The notes below the pieces were generated by a model, which saw only the letters and a list, made by a program, of their open reading frames with translations, was not told the origin of the DNA and did not search any database. A stretch of DNA of 64,000 nt, taken from positions 60,252-124,251 of the forward strand of contig MCFE01000219.1 in assembly GCA_002104905.1 (NCBI GenBank). Reading direction: 5' to 3'. Position numbers and translations under genes: made by a program. Shown one piece after another: positions 46,054-59,287 of the stretch. The DNA comes from Basidiobolus meristosporus CBS 931.73. Lineage: Eukaryota > Basidiobolomycota > Basidiobolomycetes > Basidiobolales > Basidiobolaceae. Within the stretch, counting starts at the first letter, position 1; each line of letters starts with the position of its first letter.

Positions 46054-48358
46054 ATGTATATACTTGTTGCCAACCATCTCTCACAAAATCACATGCCAAT
46101 GGCTGGCTGATATTTCTTCAGGACACTTTTTTTGCCTCAAAGCCTATGCATAGGTACCATGCAAAGACCGATGTACACATCATACTGCCCTGAATAGAAA
46201 AGAGTCAAAGGCACGATTTTAAATGGATTTGTACCAAAATCATGGTTATATTTCACAAAATCAATAACAAGGAAAACATTTGTCTAGACTTGATTGTTTC
46301 CCGTGATTTTCCGATCCATAGTGACATACTATGTTATTTACCATTGGTAGAATACATGATTTACCGCAATTATCAAATATGAAACACGAAGGTCAAATAA
46401 CTGACTGTACTTGAAAATTAGCAACGCGGCCATACCAGACTGCATTCCAAGTATAATTATAAGACGAAATGGTGCACCAAGTCCTCTACATACCTCACAT
46501 CCACCACACGTTCTAGCTTGCAAATCAAAGACTAGTCCCTCAGTAGTTCGAGTTTGCGTGAAACATCCGGTTCAGGAACATTGCCAAGAATAGTATGATT
46601 TGCGAGTGGTATGTAACACAGTGATTTTCAACATCAAACACAACTCTGAAACCCACGAAAACTCATGAATGCAACAGCGAGGATGGAGGTTACTGGTGAG
46701 AAATGGGGATGGGAATCTCTGCAGCCAGAGCGCGTGTAGAAGAACGAGCTTGCGATGTTCTCCTTGAGCCAAGATAAGATGGATTGGAAGCTGATGCGCT
46801 TACAAAATTCGTGGAGACGGCAGCCTCCAAAATTACCCACATGGTCATCAGATTATGCAAGTAATTTGAGTTTACCTCTAAGCAATTCTATGGTTTTGAT
46901 TCATGGATTCAGGTGATGCAACCAAAAAAAAAGCCATTTGGATTTTGATGACCGCATTAGGTTACACGATCCCTTGCATGCATTCCATGGCCTGATGGCC
47001 CACAACAATGTGGCATGGATCGCGCGCTTCTACCCTCGTATCTACGACTGGGAGGTAAAAGTCAGTCATGTCGTCAATCTGAACTGCCTCCGCCATCGCA
47101 CGTATAATATTGTTGAGGCAATCAACCAACCCAGTGAAGGGCAGGCGGCTTCAATTTTGGATATATTGCTGACTAACCGGCTGGCTGATCGACCCCTATC
47201 ACCTGACGTGCGCTAACCAGTGATCTGGATAATCGCAACCCGTAAGCATTAAAGTCTAACGTGTATCGACGCATCGAAAATTTTTGATTAAGATTTCCCA
47301 CCGCAAATCAAAAGTCTCGACCATTCAAAGTCAAAGATATAACAAATAGGAAATTTTCTGGCTTCGGTTTTGAGCGTAGGAATGGAATATGAAATTTGAA
47401 AAAGGCCTTCCATTTTTGTCCCAACACGTACCTTGAATGGGCCAGATGACCTCATTATCAGGGTGAGAATGGTAGGTGATTTTATTTGCAGATATAGAGA
47501 GATTGAGATGGAGGATTTAGAGATCCTGTTAAAATGCGCGAAGCGAGATGGATGCGCACTGCGCAATGAGTTTTGCGGCCACACATCTTTGGGTTTTAAT
47601 TGGGCATATTGATCCAACGCTCCCGCAATCTATACTAGAACGAACGGCGCTTTCTGGCGAACGTGTGAATTTGATAAGGATAGTGGTCTAGAAGGCCTAA
47701 CCTAATGGCACGTAGGCTCGAATGAAATGCCGGCAAAGGCTGTTATTTCAGGTTTTTTTCGCACCGTCCCGGTGGTAATAGGGTCTTCCAAGTGGCACTA
47801 TCCATACTACTTGACCATATCGTTCTCAGGAATGCATGTGGTGTTTCTCGCCAGGAACCTAATACAGCCATGTTATTGGCTTTCCTTGTATATCCAATCG
47901 GCACTCGGCTGTGGTTACAGATTCACGATTGTTCATCTATCGTTCGGAATATGATGTAATGGTCGACCTCTGCATTCACTAAATGAACCTGCCATGCCTC
48001 ATTAGACACCATTGCCATATTTGCAAGTACAAATAAATTACATCCAGAGGGAATTCATCTGCTCTCTGGGCGAACTGATTCTTAAATATTCTATATACTT
48101 GATTGGCTTTCGGCCAAATGTTCTTCAGAATATTCCAGGATACATGCCAAATACAGTCCCTGAAAGTATATCTGAAAGGGTCTTTGGTCGAAAATGGCCA
48201 TAGTAGGACATTGAACCCAGGTTGACGTCAAAATTGTGACATTAAAAATATGGTTTGTGCTTGATAAGGAAAACAGAGTGGCAACGCTCTGTTGATGGAG
48301 ATGGCCTCAATAGCTACCCACTTAGTTTTCTCGAAGCATACGATTACGGCGCGACATC
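46054..48358. other. Intergenic with one possible gene fragment
   Basis: No repeat from the island is seen beyond 46.06 kb. The only coding-like stretch is the frame at 46938-47216. A minus frame at 47288-47617 has no motifs. Confidence 0.4.
46938..47216 (+). CDS. Hypothetical 92-residue frame, perhaps a gene fragment
   Basis: Balanced amino-acid use and GC-richer codons than the surrounding DNA make this look coding: HGLMAHNNVAWIARFYPRIYDWEV then NLNCLRHRTYNIVEAIN. The helix-turn-helix spacing and the phrase NNVAWIARF recall degenerate ankyrin-type repeats of large eukaryotic families, but no consensus repeat is present. It has no clear promoter, and the reading frame is open some codons before the ATG. 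Function unknown. Confidence 0.3.
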   Translation: MDFDDRIRLHDPLHAFHGLMAHNNVAWIARFYPRIYDWEVKVSHVVNLNCLRHRTYNIVEAINQPSEGQAASILDILLTNRLADRPLSPDVR

Positions 48359-48366
48359 TATATAAG
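48359..48366 (+). promoter_or_regulatory. TATA box of the P5B-like ATPase gene
   Basis: CTATATAAG lies about 150 nt before the ATG at 48514, a close match to the TATA consensus at an acceptable distance, followed by a pyrimidine-rich leader. Confidence 0.5.
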
Positions 48367-48513
48367 CAGCCTTCTGCCTCGGGGACTCAAGCATCTGGCA
48401 ACTCCGGTCAACATCCTCGACTCTTTGGAATCAAACATCCTACAAGGCCTTGAGCAATATTCTATACATCACTGATTTGAAAGAGTGTCAAGAGATTCAA
48501 AGACCAATTCACC

Positions 48514-51500
48514 ATGAGAAGCCTGTTGTCACGCATCGTAGTGGTAACCTCCATTCTACTATGCTTATCTTTGGTTGTAGCGGTCCCCTTTACACCAAGT
48601 GAGTAGCTCTTTAATGCATCATTGATTCCATGAATACATAGCTCATCATCCTCTTTTAGTTAATTCTCATAATGCCGAAGGACAGGCATGTCCTCTGAAA
48701 ACTAAATACGATGCTCAGTGCCCCAAGCTCTGTGTTGCCGATATCAGCCAATGTCCATCTGATATAACTCCTACATGCCCTACCGGGCAAAGCTACTGTG
48801 GTGATGGGAAATGCCACGACTCTTGTGATCGAGTTGTCAGTGTTTGCAGCTGTGATGGCTCGAGTTCAAGCATGGTACCATGCCTTGATACAAAAACCGT
48901 GAACGTCCCGAAATACAATCCCAAGGAGGGTGACAAGCAAGTTGCTGAAACTTGTACCCGTGAGCTGGGATTGCTCGATGTCCCCATGTGGTCCGCTGGA
49001 TTTAAAGGAAATATGGTTTGGATGAGCTGCCCTAAAACTGCCGTCAAAGGCCACTTTACCTATAAAGAGCCGATGTGGATTGTTGCTTGGGTAATCATTG
49101 CAACAGAAGCTGGTATTCTGGGCTTGTGGACTCTGTACAAGAACATCCGTGAAAGAGGGGTCGGTCATATCTCGCAGGCTGAGTCATTCAGAAGCACCAA
49201 GGAGCTCAGCGAGAAAGCAGATAAGGAGAAGGAGAAGGTCACTGAAGTCGAGGATTCATCCGACGCCGACGACTTCACACTAACAGGATACTCTAACGAT
49301 ATACTTGGTTTCCTCGGCTTCTATTCGGTGATCTTCATGGCTTTAGCATGGTTGGTCTGGTTAGCCGTCATTACCGCCGATTATTATGGCACTGTCACCG
49401 GTCTCGCTTATGGTCTATTCTATGGTGACTCAGACCTTTCGATGTACGTGTTCATGATCGTGTGGTACCTGGCGGCCTTCTGGTTCCTCATGATGAACGC
49501 CACCAGGGCTCGTATGAGAAACTTCTTCCGCCTCAAATCTCAGGCCACTAAGTGCCAATTCATCCAGATTGAGAAGCCACTAGCTACTACGATTTTACTC
49601 AACGATAACAGCAAAATGCTTAACATGGTCACCCTTGTCGAAAACAAAATCAAGTCTCTCTTCAAGTGGAACTTCCATGTAACCACCTCACCAGTTAAGG
49701 CCACTACCTTGGGTCGCCGGTACTTCGAATTCCAATGTACCCGTTATGTCTATGACGATCAGCTGGCAGTATACAAGCCATTCAACGTAGAAGTCGGAGA
49801 AAAGAATTATGAATTGGTCAGCCAAAGTGAAGGTCTCACAAATGAGACCGTATTACATCGCCGTGAGCTTATCGGAGAGAACTTTATTCAAGTCTACGTT
49901 CCCTCGTTCCCCGTTGCTCTTCTGCAGGAATTTGCCTCCTTGTTCTACCTTTACCAAATCATGATCCTGTGGCTTTTCTACTACTTCAACTATTACTATA
50001 TCGGTCTTGTGGACACTGGTGTCATTCTCATTTCCGCCTTGATTCGAGTGTTTACCAGACTGAACTCTGAGCATAGAGTGAAAAAGATGGCTGAGCACCA
50101 AAGTGAATGTGTTATTCTTCGTGAAGGCGAATGGATCACTTTGTCTACTTCAGATCTCGTTCCAGGGGATGTCTTTGAAGTTAAGAAGGGAATCACCGTT
50201 CCATGCGATGCGGTCGTGCTCGGTGGTAACATTGTTGCTGACGAAAGTTCCTTGACTGGCGAGCCTCTCCCCATCCGTAAATTCCCAATCAAGGACGACG
50301 ACCAAGATTATGATCCCCAAGGAGCCGGCAAAATCAGCACTCTCTATGCTGGTACTACCATTTCTCAAGCTAGTCGCACTGGTGATATGAAGGGCGATAG
50401 AGTCTCCGCACTTGTGACCCGTACCGGTACCTCTACCGACAAGGGTCAATTAGTTCGTAGAATTCTGTTCCCAAATCCCATCTCCTTCATTTTCGATCAA
50501 CAACTCAAAATCGTGATGCTTATCCTTCTTCTCTGGGGCTTGGTATGCTTCGCTTGCTCTATTTGGCTCGGTCGCAACGGTGGAATTGCCTCCTGGTTCT
50601 ACGGAATGTTTGCCATCTCTCAGATTATTAGTCCTTTGCTGCCAGCTGCTCTCGTAGTAGGCCAATCTGTTGCAGCGAAACGCCTCCGTGATAAAAAGAT
50701 CTTCTGTGTCGACTTGCCTAGAATCATCATTGCCGGTAAAGTCCAAATGTTCTGCTTTGACAAAACCGGTACTCTGACAAAGGAAGGTCTCGAGTTCTAT
50801 GGTGTTCAGCCGGTGGACGGCTATGAAGACAGAATTGGCCAAGATTTAAGCCAAACCAAACTCAAATTTGGTCCGCATACCGAAGCTTTCTCTGATATTA
50901 CCAGTCTATTTAAGGTTGGACTTGCCACTTGCCACTCGGTTACTCAAGTGGAAGATCAATTGATTGGTAATCCTGTTGATATTGAAATGTTCCGCTCTAC
51001 AAAATGGCAACTCCAAGATCAACCTGAGAAAGGATTCGTCGACTCCATCAAGTCAACAGACGACCCTACTGGACATCTTGTTCATGTAGTCAAACGTTTC
51101 GAGTTCATCCACGCTAGAGCCTCTATGTCAGTCGCAGTTTTGGATCCAGTAACTCAGCATGTCCATATCTTCGTGAAGGGCTCCTTCGAGAAAGTGAAGG
51201 AGCTGTCAAACCCTGCCTCCATTCCCCTCGAGTATGATGACATGGCCAACAAATTGGCCATGGAAGGCTGCTATGTGTTGGCCATGGCTCACTGTGATCT
51301 CGGAAAAATTGATCCCGAAACCGTTCGTACCTTGAGCCGTGAACAATTGGAATCCAATATTGATTTCATGGGCCTTGTCCTTTTCAAAAATATGCTTAAG
51401 CCCGATACCAAGGAGGCCATTGCCGAGCTCAAGGAAGGTGATACCCGCACTATAATGATTACTGGCGACACCGCATTGACCGGTATCTACATTGCCCGTG

Positions 51501-52756
51501 CTTGCGAAATGCTTCCACCAAATAACCGAGTTCTTCTCGGAGACATTAACCGTGACGGAGAGGTTGTATGGTCAGATGTTGATACTGGAGCAGTTGCAGA
51601 TGTAGAGCAGGCGCTCAGTGAAAAGGCTACCCACCCTGTAGAGCTAGCTGTAACTGCCAAGGCATTCAACGCTCTTTGCGATTCCAATCAAATCCGAAGA
51701 TTACTACTGGATATTCGGGTCTTTGCCCGTATGAAGCCTCACGATAAAGTAGAATGCGTTCAATTGCACATGGAACGTGGTGTTACTGCTATGTGCGGTG
51801 ATGGTGGTAATGATTGCGGTGCACTTAGAGCTTCCCATGTTGGTATTGCCCTTAGTGATGCAGAAGCCTCCATTGTTTCGCCTTTCAGTTCCAGCTTCCG
51901 TTCTATCATGTCTTGTGTTGAGTTGTTGAAGCAAGGTAGAGCCGCTTTGGCAACCTCCTTCGCTGGATACAAGTATCTTATCATGTATGGGCAAACCATG
52001 TCTTGGATGAAGATCTTTACGTTCTATTTCTCCATGACGCCATCCCAATACGTTTGGATTCTTATTGACGCCTTTATCACTGTGGGTCTGTCGTGGACTA
52101 TTTCTCAATCCAAGCCTGCTAAGAGACTCGCCGACAGCCGTCCTACCGCCCGTATTCTTGGACCTGAAACCATGGCATCTGTGCTTGGCCTCGTTGTCAT
52201 CAACCATCTCTTTGTCATTGGTGCCTACTGTTTCCTTCGCAAGCAACCCTTCTACTTGTGTAATGAATTCGATTCTTCCACCGTTGACTATGCTAAGTGG
52301 TGGTTGCTTGGTGACAACTACGAGGCAGAGCTCAGTGCCCTTGTCGCACTTTTCCAGTTTGTCAACTCTGCTTTCATCTTCAATATCGGATACAAATTCC
52401 GCGCAAGATGGTATCGCAACTACCCATTAATTTTCCTTTGGGCTGTGTTTGTTGCAATTGTTTCGTACGTCGAACTTGCCGATCCTAATCGATTTGGTTG
52501 TATTTTCCGGTTCAACTGTGGTGACCCCGACAGACTAGTTGCTCTTGGATATAAGCGCCCCGATTGGTATATTGAGCCTTATAACTTGCCACAAGGACAT
52601 AACGTAATGCCAAGATACTTCCGCTGGAAGCTTTGGGGCTTGAGTCTTTCCAACATGGCTCTCGGAGTTATCTGGCAAACATTCTTTGTACTTGGGCCTG
52701 TTCGTGAATACTTGAGAAAAAGATATCCTCTCCAGCGCCTCAAGGTTAAATTGTAA
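48514..52756 (+). CDS. P5B-like P-type ATPase with signal peptide and Cys-rich domain
   Basis: Exon 1 (48514-48598), a 61-nt GTGAGT...TTTTAG intron, and exon 2 (48660-52756) give 1393 residues. Exon 1 encodes a signal peptide (RIVVVTSILLCLSLVVAVPF). A domain with 14 Cys follows (residues ~36-100, e.g. YCGDGKCHDSCD). Then comes a P5 ATPase: actuator motif DESSLTGEPLP, membrane motif SPLLPAALVVGQ, the phosphorylation site DKTGTLT (Asp ~729), TGDTALTGIYIARAC and GDGGNDCGALRASH (~1076). IFCVDLPRIIIAGKVQMFCFDKTG and the PPALP-like membrane motif place it nearer P5B (ATP13A2/Ypk9) than P5A. P5B members pump polyamines or related cations from late endosome/vacuole. PLLPA replaces the usual PPALP, and TGDT the usual TGDN. 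The added secreted-type N terminus is unlike the cytosolic N terminus of standard P5B proteins. The first in-frame Met of exon 2 (48872) would discard signal and Cys domain, so the spliced start is preferred. Confidence 0.85.
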
Positions 52757-55130
52757 TCGCATATCCTAGAGTAGTCTTCTTTAGAACCCGCCGTTGCTCA
52801 TAGCAACCGAAGTTGAGTAATTCGCCTTTCGCATAATACTAGAGACATCCTCATCAAAAATCACTGTAAATTAGAGAAAATTTCGTCAATGCCAACACAA
52901 TAAAGAATCAAACCTTCTAAACAGAATAAGTATATGTTGATAATTATTTGGCCTTCCGCCAATCGACTGCTTGGCGAGCAATTGAAAATCACATTTGTAA
53001 CTTTATCCACCACAATATGGTAACCCCAAAATAGGAAAAGAGAAAATCTCTGTTACTCTAGTTACCAATAAGAAAAATGCGGGATCAAATGGGATCAGGT
53101 AGAGTTACAGTAATATAAAGTCGCTGATATTTGGCGGGAATTTGTGCTGAAGTTAAAATATCATGTCGATCAATGAGCGTATGACCGAGACCTGCCATCC
53201 AGTGGTAATCGTAGTGTAACTGTTAAAACCAACTGGTTGAGACACGTTCCCATTGTAAGTACTGAGCTTCTGTACAGAAATCTAGACGACAACGCATGGA
53301 TTAACTTACGTACAAATCTTATGGAGATTGCATAGCCAATGGTCTATCTGAATTTGTGTTGTATACTTAAATAAGATTAAATTTGGTGTATAGATTGAAT
53401 CGAAATACTGACGATTATTGAAAGATATACTCAGGCCTCATTGGTTCTCCATCGAAGGTGAGTATTCCATATCAAAAGAAAAATCACTACCTGCTCGGAT
53501 TTTTGATCCATAGATCGAATGGGTATAGAGTTCATAGGGTACCAACCAATGGGGGTTGTCCCATTATCAAGAATAAAATAGAGTATTTGGTTAATCGCAA
53601 CCCTGTATACCATATGCACGGCTCCTTTCTGGAATACTCACGGCCTCTGTTCATAAGCTTCAACCATGACATCATACATGTAACGTCTACATTGACAAGA
53701 AGATCTTCAGGGTGCCCATATATAGAAGGTACCGGATAACCCGGTGCCAACAGTGGCTCTTTGGTACCTCCGAAACAAACATCGCACTGAGGCAGATGGT
53801 TTCATTCCTCTTGTGTGAAGTATCTATCCAAAACTCCATTGATTCATATTTTGTACCTGGCGACAGCCAACATTCCTCGAAATGCGTCTATTACGGGAAA
53901 AAGTTGTGCCTGATCAGAATTTACGCTTTATGCTAAATAGTGCATAGACTTCAGTTTAATTGATGCGCTGAAATGGTAATTCTACATCTCAGTGTACATA
54001 GCATTATCGAGTTAGATAAGCTCATTATATATCTATGAATCTAGATTGTAAAGTGGGAAGTTCCTAAGTGATCGGGATAAGTTAATGTTATTTCTAGGCC
54101 TACTGATGTCCTATACACTACTCCCTTTTCTGTAAATCTTAACAGCCTATTATAGAAGTACATATGCTCTTAAATGATCCACTCTAGATAGTGGAAGCTA
54201 AACTTGAGTATAGTGAAAGAGCGTCCATTTTATATTTGATTTGTCATTTGACCTTTTAGTTTGATTCAAGAATAGTGGATGACAGAAAGTATCTACAACA
54301 CATATGCCATCTTTTTGTATCAATATTCCACATAGGCGTCTCATATCGAATCGGGAACTTCAAGATGCACTTATGATTTCAACTGTACGCGATATCTCCT
54401 GAGGTGCATATTTGCGCTCACGTATCCATACTTTGATATTCAAGTTGAAAACACCACACATTGTATATTGCTAATTGCTTTCAAAGCTAGCTTGTGATGA
54501 TGAATAGATAAACTTGCACAATCATTTTCGAGGGAGCGTGCTTTGATTCTATAGCCCAACTCATAGGGCTTACATGAATAATGTATCGCACAGTTATTCT
54601 ACTGCTCATAGATCACCACATATCAGCAAGCGTATAACTATCACCAAACAAGAAAATACCAACAGTATATGTATGTGGGGGGTCTGGGTTTATTCTAGTT
54701 GATGATACTTTCAAAACCATATCATTATACACATTGGCATCTAAACAAGCCCCATTGTTGTCATAGACTTGTGAATTGATAATCCAAATATTGTAGCCTG
54801 TTGCAATTATTTAGCTGAACGCCTATATACTTGTTTACAGCTTGTTTGTAGTTGGCCAGCCTTTACGATAATGAAAATGGGCATAAGATATAGCTGATTA
54901 AATAATAAACTATTGAAAGTTTCCTAACACACAAACTCTTTGCGTCGCTTCCTAGCTCTTGCCTAGGTATACTATGCTGGCGCATCTAACTCTCAAAAAG
55001 CAAACATGCTTTATTTGGCACTTCAATGAATAATAGGAAAACATTGATATATGCATAGAGTTCTCTAACCAATATCTTACACTCCGCACAATTGTGTGAT
55101 CTTTAAATTTTTGATCATCTGGATATATAA
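52757..55130. other. Intergenic, no gene recognised
   Basis: About 2.4 kb. Overlapping frames near 53.4-53.75 kb on both strands look mildly protein-like (minus strand: GYPVPSIYGHPEDLLVNVDV), with possible splice signals, but no family is recognised and the joined frame is short. Confidence 0.35.
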
Positions 55131-55240
55131 TATGTGGGAGAAGCTATTCCATATAAATCCCAGCCAGAACTTGGATAGGAAATACTAAAGCCCCTATCAT
55201 GATATCTTGGTGACCAAGTTGATGAATGTATAAAATAGCA
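55131..55240 (-). repeat. Old copia LTR remnant
   Basis: Scattered agreement with the reverse LTR: ATTCCATATAAATCCCAGCC, GAACTTGGAT and TGGTGACCAAGTTGATGAATG correspond to ATTCCAAGTAAATCCCAACA, GGAACTTGGTC and AGTGACTAAGTTAGGTGAAT. Too decayed for clear ends. Confidence 0.5.
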
Positions 55241-55444
55241 AAACTGCTCAAATGCCTCTGCATATTGGAATAAGACTCTTAGAATCATCTCTAGTGCAAT
55301 AAATATGTATACTAAATCAATACTTATAAGAAACATAACTACTGCCTGTCTACTTCATTAACAGCAAAGTGAAAGCCATAAAATCTGCCAAGCTTTCCCT
55401 AATACTTTCGATATCTCTGAAGATCTGACAGAAGTAGTAGAGCT

Positions 55445-55789
55445 TGTTGTAAGTTTTGTAATTACGCCAAATACTCACTTAACTTAGTCACTTAGATTTC
55501 AACCTACGAATCTTAGAGAATCATAATCAAATTCCCTGTTGGGATTCACTTGAAATACTTCAACCAAAATATCTGGTACCCAGAACATGAAATCTCTCAA
55601 AGTTGTCCAGAGAGCTTCAAACTTTGCACAAATGCTCTGGGGGCCTTCCTAAACATACATTACGTGTGTGTTTTGCCAATACCATGTAAAAGTATAAATA
55701 CCACTAAAATATTCAATAAATCTTTGGGTGAGGACTACAGTTTACTTAGTCTCCCAATCACTTACAATATCTTCAAAACTCTTACAGTA
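55445..55789 (+). mobile_element. Solo copia LTR
   Basis: A 345-bp forward LTR from TGTTGTAAGTTTTG to CTCTTACAGTA, with the full order of family blocks: CACTTAACTTAGTCACTTAG, GGTACCCAGAACATGA, CATGTAAAAGTATAAATACC and CAATAAAT. Several percent diverged from the island copies. No clear target duplication. Confidence 0.85.
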
Positions 55790-56439
55790 ATAGGTGCTAT
55801 TATATTAGGGGGGCTAGCACAACTGTGTGTAGCCACCACTATTCATAGTAGTCAGCTTCTTATACATGATATAACCCATATCTTGCATGTGTAGCATACA
55901 GATTCAAGAACTAAAATATAGCTACTAATCTGAAGTGCTAAAATGTATGTAAAGCAATGCCTGAGAGTTTTAAAGTGGGTGCTCTACTTATTGAATGTAT
56001 GCCAAGTAATTGGAGCTTGAAAGCTTATTTCAGTCTAAGTCTGGTGGTGATAAATTCGAGCTACCTGGTAAAACTAAAAGTACTCTATATTGTAAATAGC
56101 AATAGAACTCAGCACTGAGTTCAAGAAAGCTTTTCAAGGGCAATAAAATTGCACATTTTAAGGCACCTCATCAATGATAACTCTATCCAGTATTTGCTGT
56201 GCGAGTTGAGGAAATAATGGAAATAATGAGGAGAGCAAGTAGTTTGAACTTGTTTCATTCGGCATTTGATCATATTGCTAGATAGTACTGTGTATCTAGT
56301 TATTGATTTGATTGATTAGGCTCAAACGCAGGTTACCCATTGGGTCCAGTTGTATTCAAGTTATTCTGACCTCACAGAGAAGATATGTGTAGTTCAATTG
56401 AAGTGGATGAAATCAGTCGAGTATGTACTTCATGAAAGT
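55790..56439. other. Intergenic, no gene recognised
   Basis: AT-rich sequence without open frames of note or repeats I can match. Confidence 0.4.
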
Positions 56440-56610
56440 ATCCTGCTATTTTCAAAACGGTTGCAAAAACCCTACCTTATATTGCATTCACTATAGCGCA
56501 TCTCACATGTTTCTATAGATATAACATTACGGTAACATGTCGAATTATCTCAAAAATTATTTGTGGCATCAACCGAACATAAGAATCACATAAATGTAAC
56601 GAATTGTCTA
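56440..56610 (-). pseudogene. Second piggyBac-like relic (short)
   Basis: Matches the relic at 12.06-12.6 kb in two blocks: CAAAACGGTTGCAAA..CC.T (as near 11.85 kb) and GATATAACATTACGGTAACATG through CAACCGAACATA (as near 12.43-12.49 kb). The ~510 bp between these blocks in the 12-kb copy are absent here. On the minus strand the codons for ATNNF.DN.T.YR fit the N-x-x-D-x-L-x-x-Y part of the family. Confidence 0.5.
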
Positions 56611-59287
56611 TGATATGATATTGAAATGCATTAGGAAAAGTCCTGGAATAGTACGTGCAAGACTTGGGGGCATCTCTGGCATATTAATGATCAACGATTT
56701 TGAGTTTGATACATGGGGTTGGAATGTCTATCAGCCACAATTCAATTATTGTCCTTCCTTCTATTGATATCCTAAATGATGGCTATTGCTGTGCGCAATT
56801 ATATTTATTACGAAAGTGCACAATATACTGCTAATGGTATCTCACGGCGGTGAAACCAGAAAATATATGCTGGGTGCATGGAAGCATCACTACCCCACAT
56901 ATTGGCTGCTTGACTATGCAGCCATCGTCTAGCTACTTAATCCATCAACCTATCTCATGTACAAGCTCGCTCGAACTAAATTTCTTATACATTGGTATAA
57001 AAATTGGTGATAATATTTCGGTCAAGTCAAAACAAATGATGGTTTAAAATACTTTGATGGTCACAAACACAACATCGACCCCTCCAGTCCTGGCTAACGG
57101 TGATTCTTAGTCCCGCTGATTCAATCAATTTGTGGTGCGGTGGATACATCTAAGTACTTTGGATTGGTCGGCATACATAAAGGTACCCATTGGTACATAC
57201 TTGTGCTGGCTTTGAGCATAGTTAAGTAGAGGGGTCAAATACTGTGTCACACAAAAATTCGCGGTACTGTATGAAGCTGTAAAGTAGCACGCAAGGAACA
57301 TTAACAATCAGAGACCACTGCTTGGAGCTGTCAAACATATCCTAAATGGGAAAATGTTTAGGAGCGTTGGGTTTTCATTATCACATATGCGGGTATTATC
57401 AGCTCATCTGCTGTATGCGTCACTTGGGAAACCCAAGCCTTGCTGGAGTGTGTACGTATGTATGAGTTTCCACATTATTATTTACAACACATGATGGGCG
57501 GAAGTGGGTGGCTTAAGCTAGCGGTTCACAGAAAACGGTGGCTTTGACTTCTAACGAGCATTCTATATGGGAAACAGCTAATCTATCCTTGAAGTGGTTC
57601 ATTTGAATCAGCATGTTGTGGAATAAATTGGTTTACAAATCTCTAGGTAATTGGCACAGCCAAATTGATGGAAGATTATGGGCCAAGTTCGAAGCACCAA
57701 ACGTGGTGTAGAGGTCTGCACCCCGGCTGGATATTACACTGAGGAGCGCAGTGTATTGCAAGAAGCACTCACCATTGAGTAACTTTACGGATGCACCTAA
57801 TCCCTACCTCCACAGGCTCGGTAGGCACAGCATAGAATGACAATGTTCTCCACTGATCCTGTGAACAGGGTCTTTCGGATTCTATGCATATCGATCGCAT
57901 TGATAGTGAATACATCATGCTGACTATCCAAACCATTTCCATCGCATTGGGGTCGTAAGCGAGTGTCCAGTGCAATTTCGCTTAGATATCAGATCCTATA
58001 AAGACAGCTGAGGGCATAATGTCTGCCAATCATCAGTGATCACCCTGGAGAGAATGCTTGGCTGAAAAGTGCTGTTCCAATTGGAAAAATGTAATAACTC
58101 ATAGCGAAAACATTTAGTAACAATCTGCATATGCTCCGCCCCACACAGTGCATTAACGGCAAAGGCTTTATATGCAATGTAACAGGGAAAGCGATAAAAC
58201 AAACAATCATAAAGACTGAACTTAGTATGACAATCTGCCCAGAAACGATAGAGATGCACACTTTCATTCTTGACAATTTCAAACTGGGCAAGGATCACCT
58301 CAGATCAGATTGAGCTGACTATAGGATGATCCATATCAAGGGCAGCAAACTCCATTCTGGAGAGCGATGTGCGATCTCAATGTTTGATGAGCGGTGTACA
58401 AACATAGGCATCAAACATATGTGAGTGGATTGTCGAGCAAGACCAATCAGCGCCCGCTATCTTGTTCAAACCATAGATCTATCGCATTCTGGCGACTATA
58501 TACGGAATGTTAAAGTGATTGATAATTATGAGAACTGATACCATGAGAAGATGATCGCATACAGGTATTGACTTTGGTGCTCAAAGTATGTTTCAGAGCC
58601 ACCAACCACAAACCGACGGTTTCCGTTTACTCGTTGCGTCATGTACTCACTCGATAAAGCTCTCTAACAGTCCTATAAGTCAAATTGCTTGCTTATCTCC
58701 CGCATCAAGAACGTGTCTCCAGATCATCAGATCAGTTTAAGTATAAAGCTCATTAGGTTGGAGCCTGTGTCCATAGTAGATATAATAAATTGTGGCTTTT
58801 CCCCTACAGTATCCCATTCGTGCGTCAGGTACAGATATATATAGCCATGATTACCTAAAACCCTAACACCTAGGGGTCTCATTTCCCAAATAGTCAATAT
58901 CCATGCGCCAACCCCGATAGAACTTAGTCCCGTTTCTACTGCAAAAAACTAGATGATCTGAATCGTCGATTAAATATATATATATTATACTAGGAATCCA
59001 GAATGTGGTGGAAACCTGTCAAGTGTAACTTTCTTGTGCTTGAAGCAACTGATATTACTTCTCTACTGCGGAATAAATCATTGATTGGTGAGGAGCCGTC
59101 GCTGAGTAATATAGTATACATCTAGTTGATCACTATGTGAACAGAAGAATCTCACATCCAACAATAAATACTCTTTGTCCAGTATCCGGACGCATAATAG
59201 ATGTCTTTCCTTTCGGTTCTTTGAATTTACCTTGTTAAATATTCTCCGTATAAGCCCACTGTCATTCTACTTCGAGCATATAGAAAT
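56611..59287. other. Intergenic with membrane-protein-like scraps
   Basis: The minus strand at 57.77-58.30 kb has overlapping hydrophobic frames (for example IVILSSVFMIVCFIAFPVTL and LLLNVFAMSYYIFPIG) broken by stops, resembling a dead multi-span membrane protein. No family can be named. The rest holds no recognisable gene. Confidence 0.3.

Noticed and set aside
53431-53750. Overlapping sense and antisense frames as a small spliced gene
   Set aside because: Some splice signals fit, but the joined product is short, lacks motifs, and either strand could be the shadow of the other.
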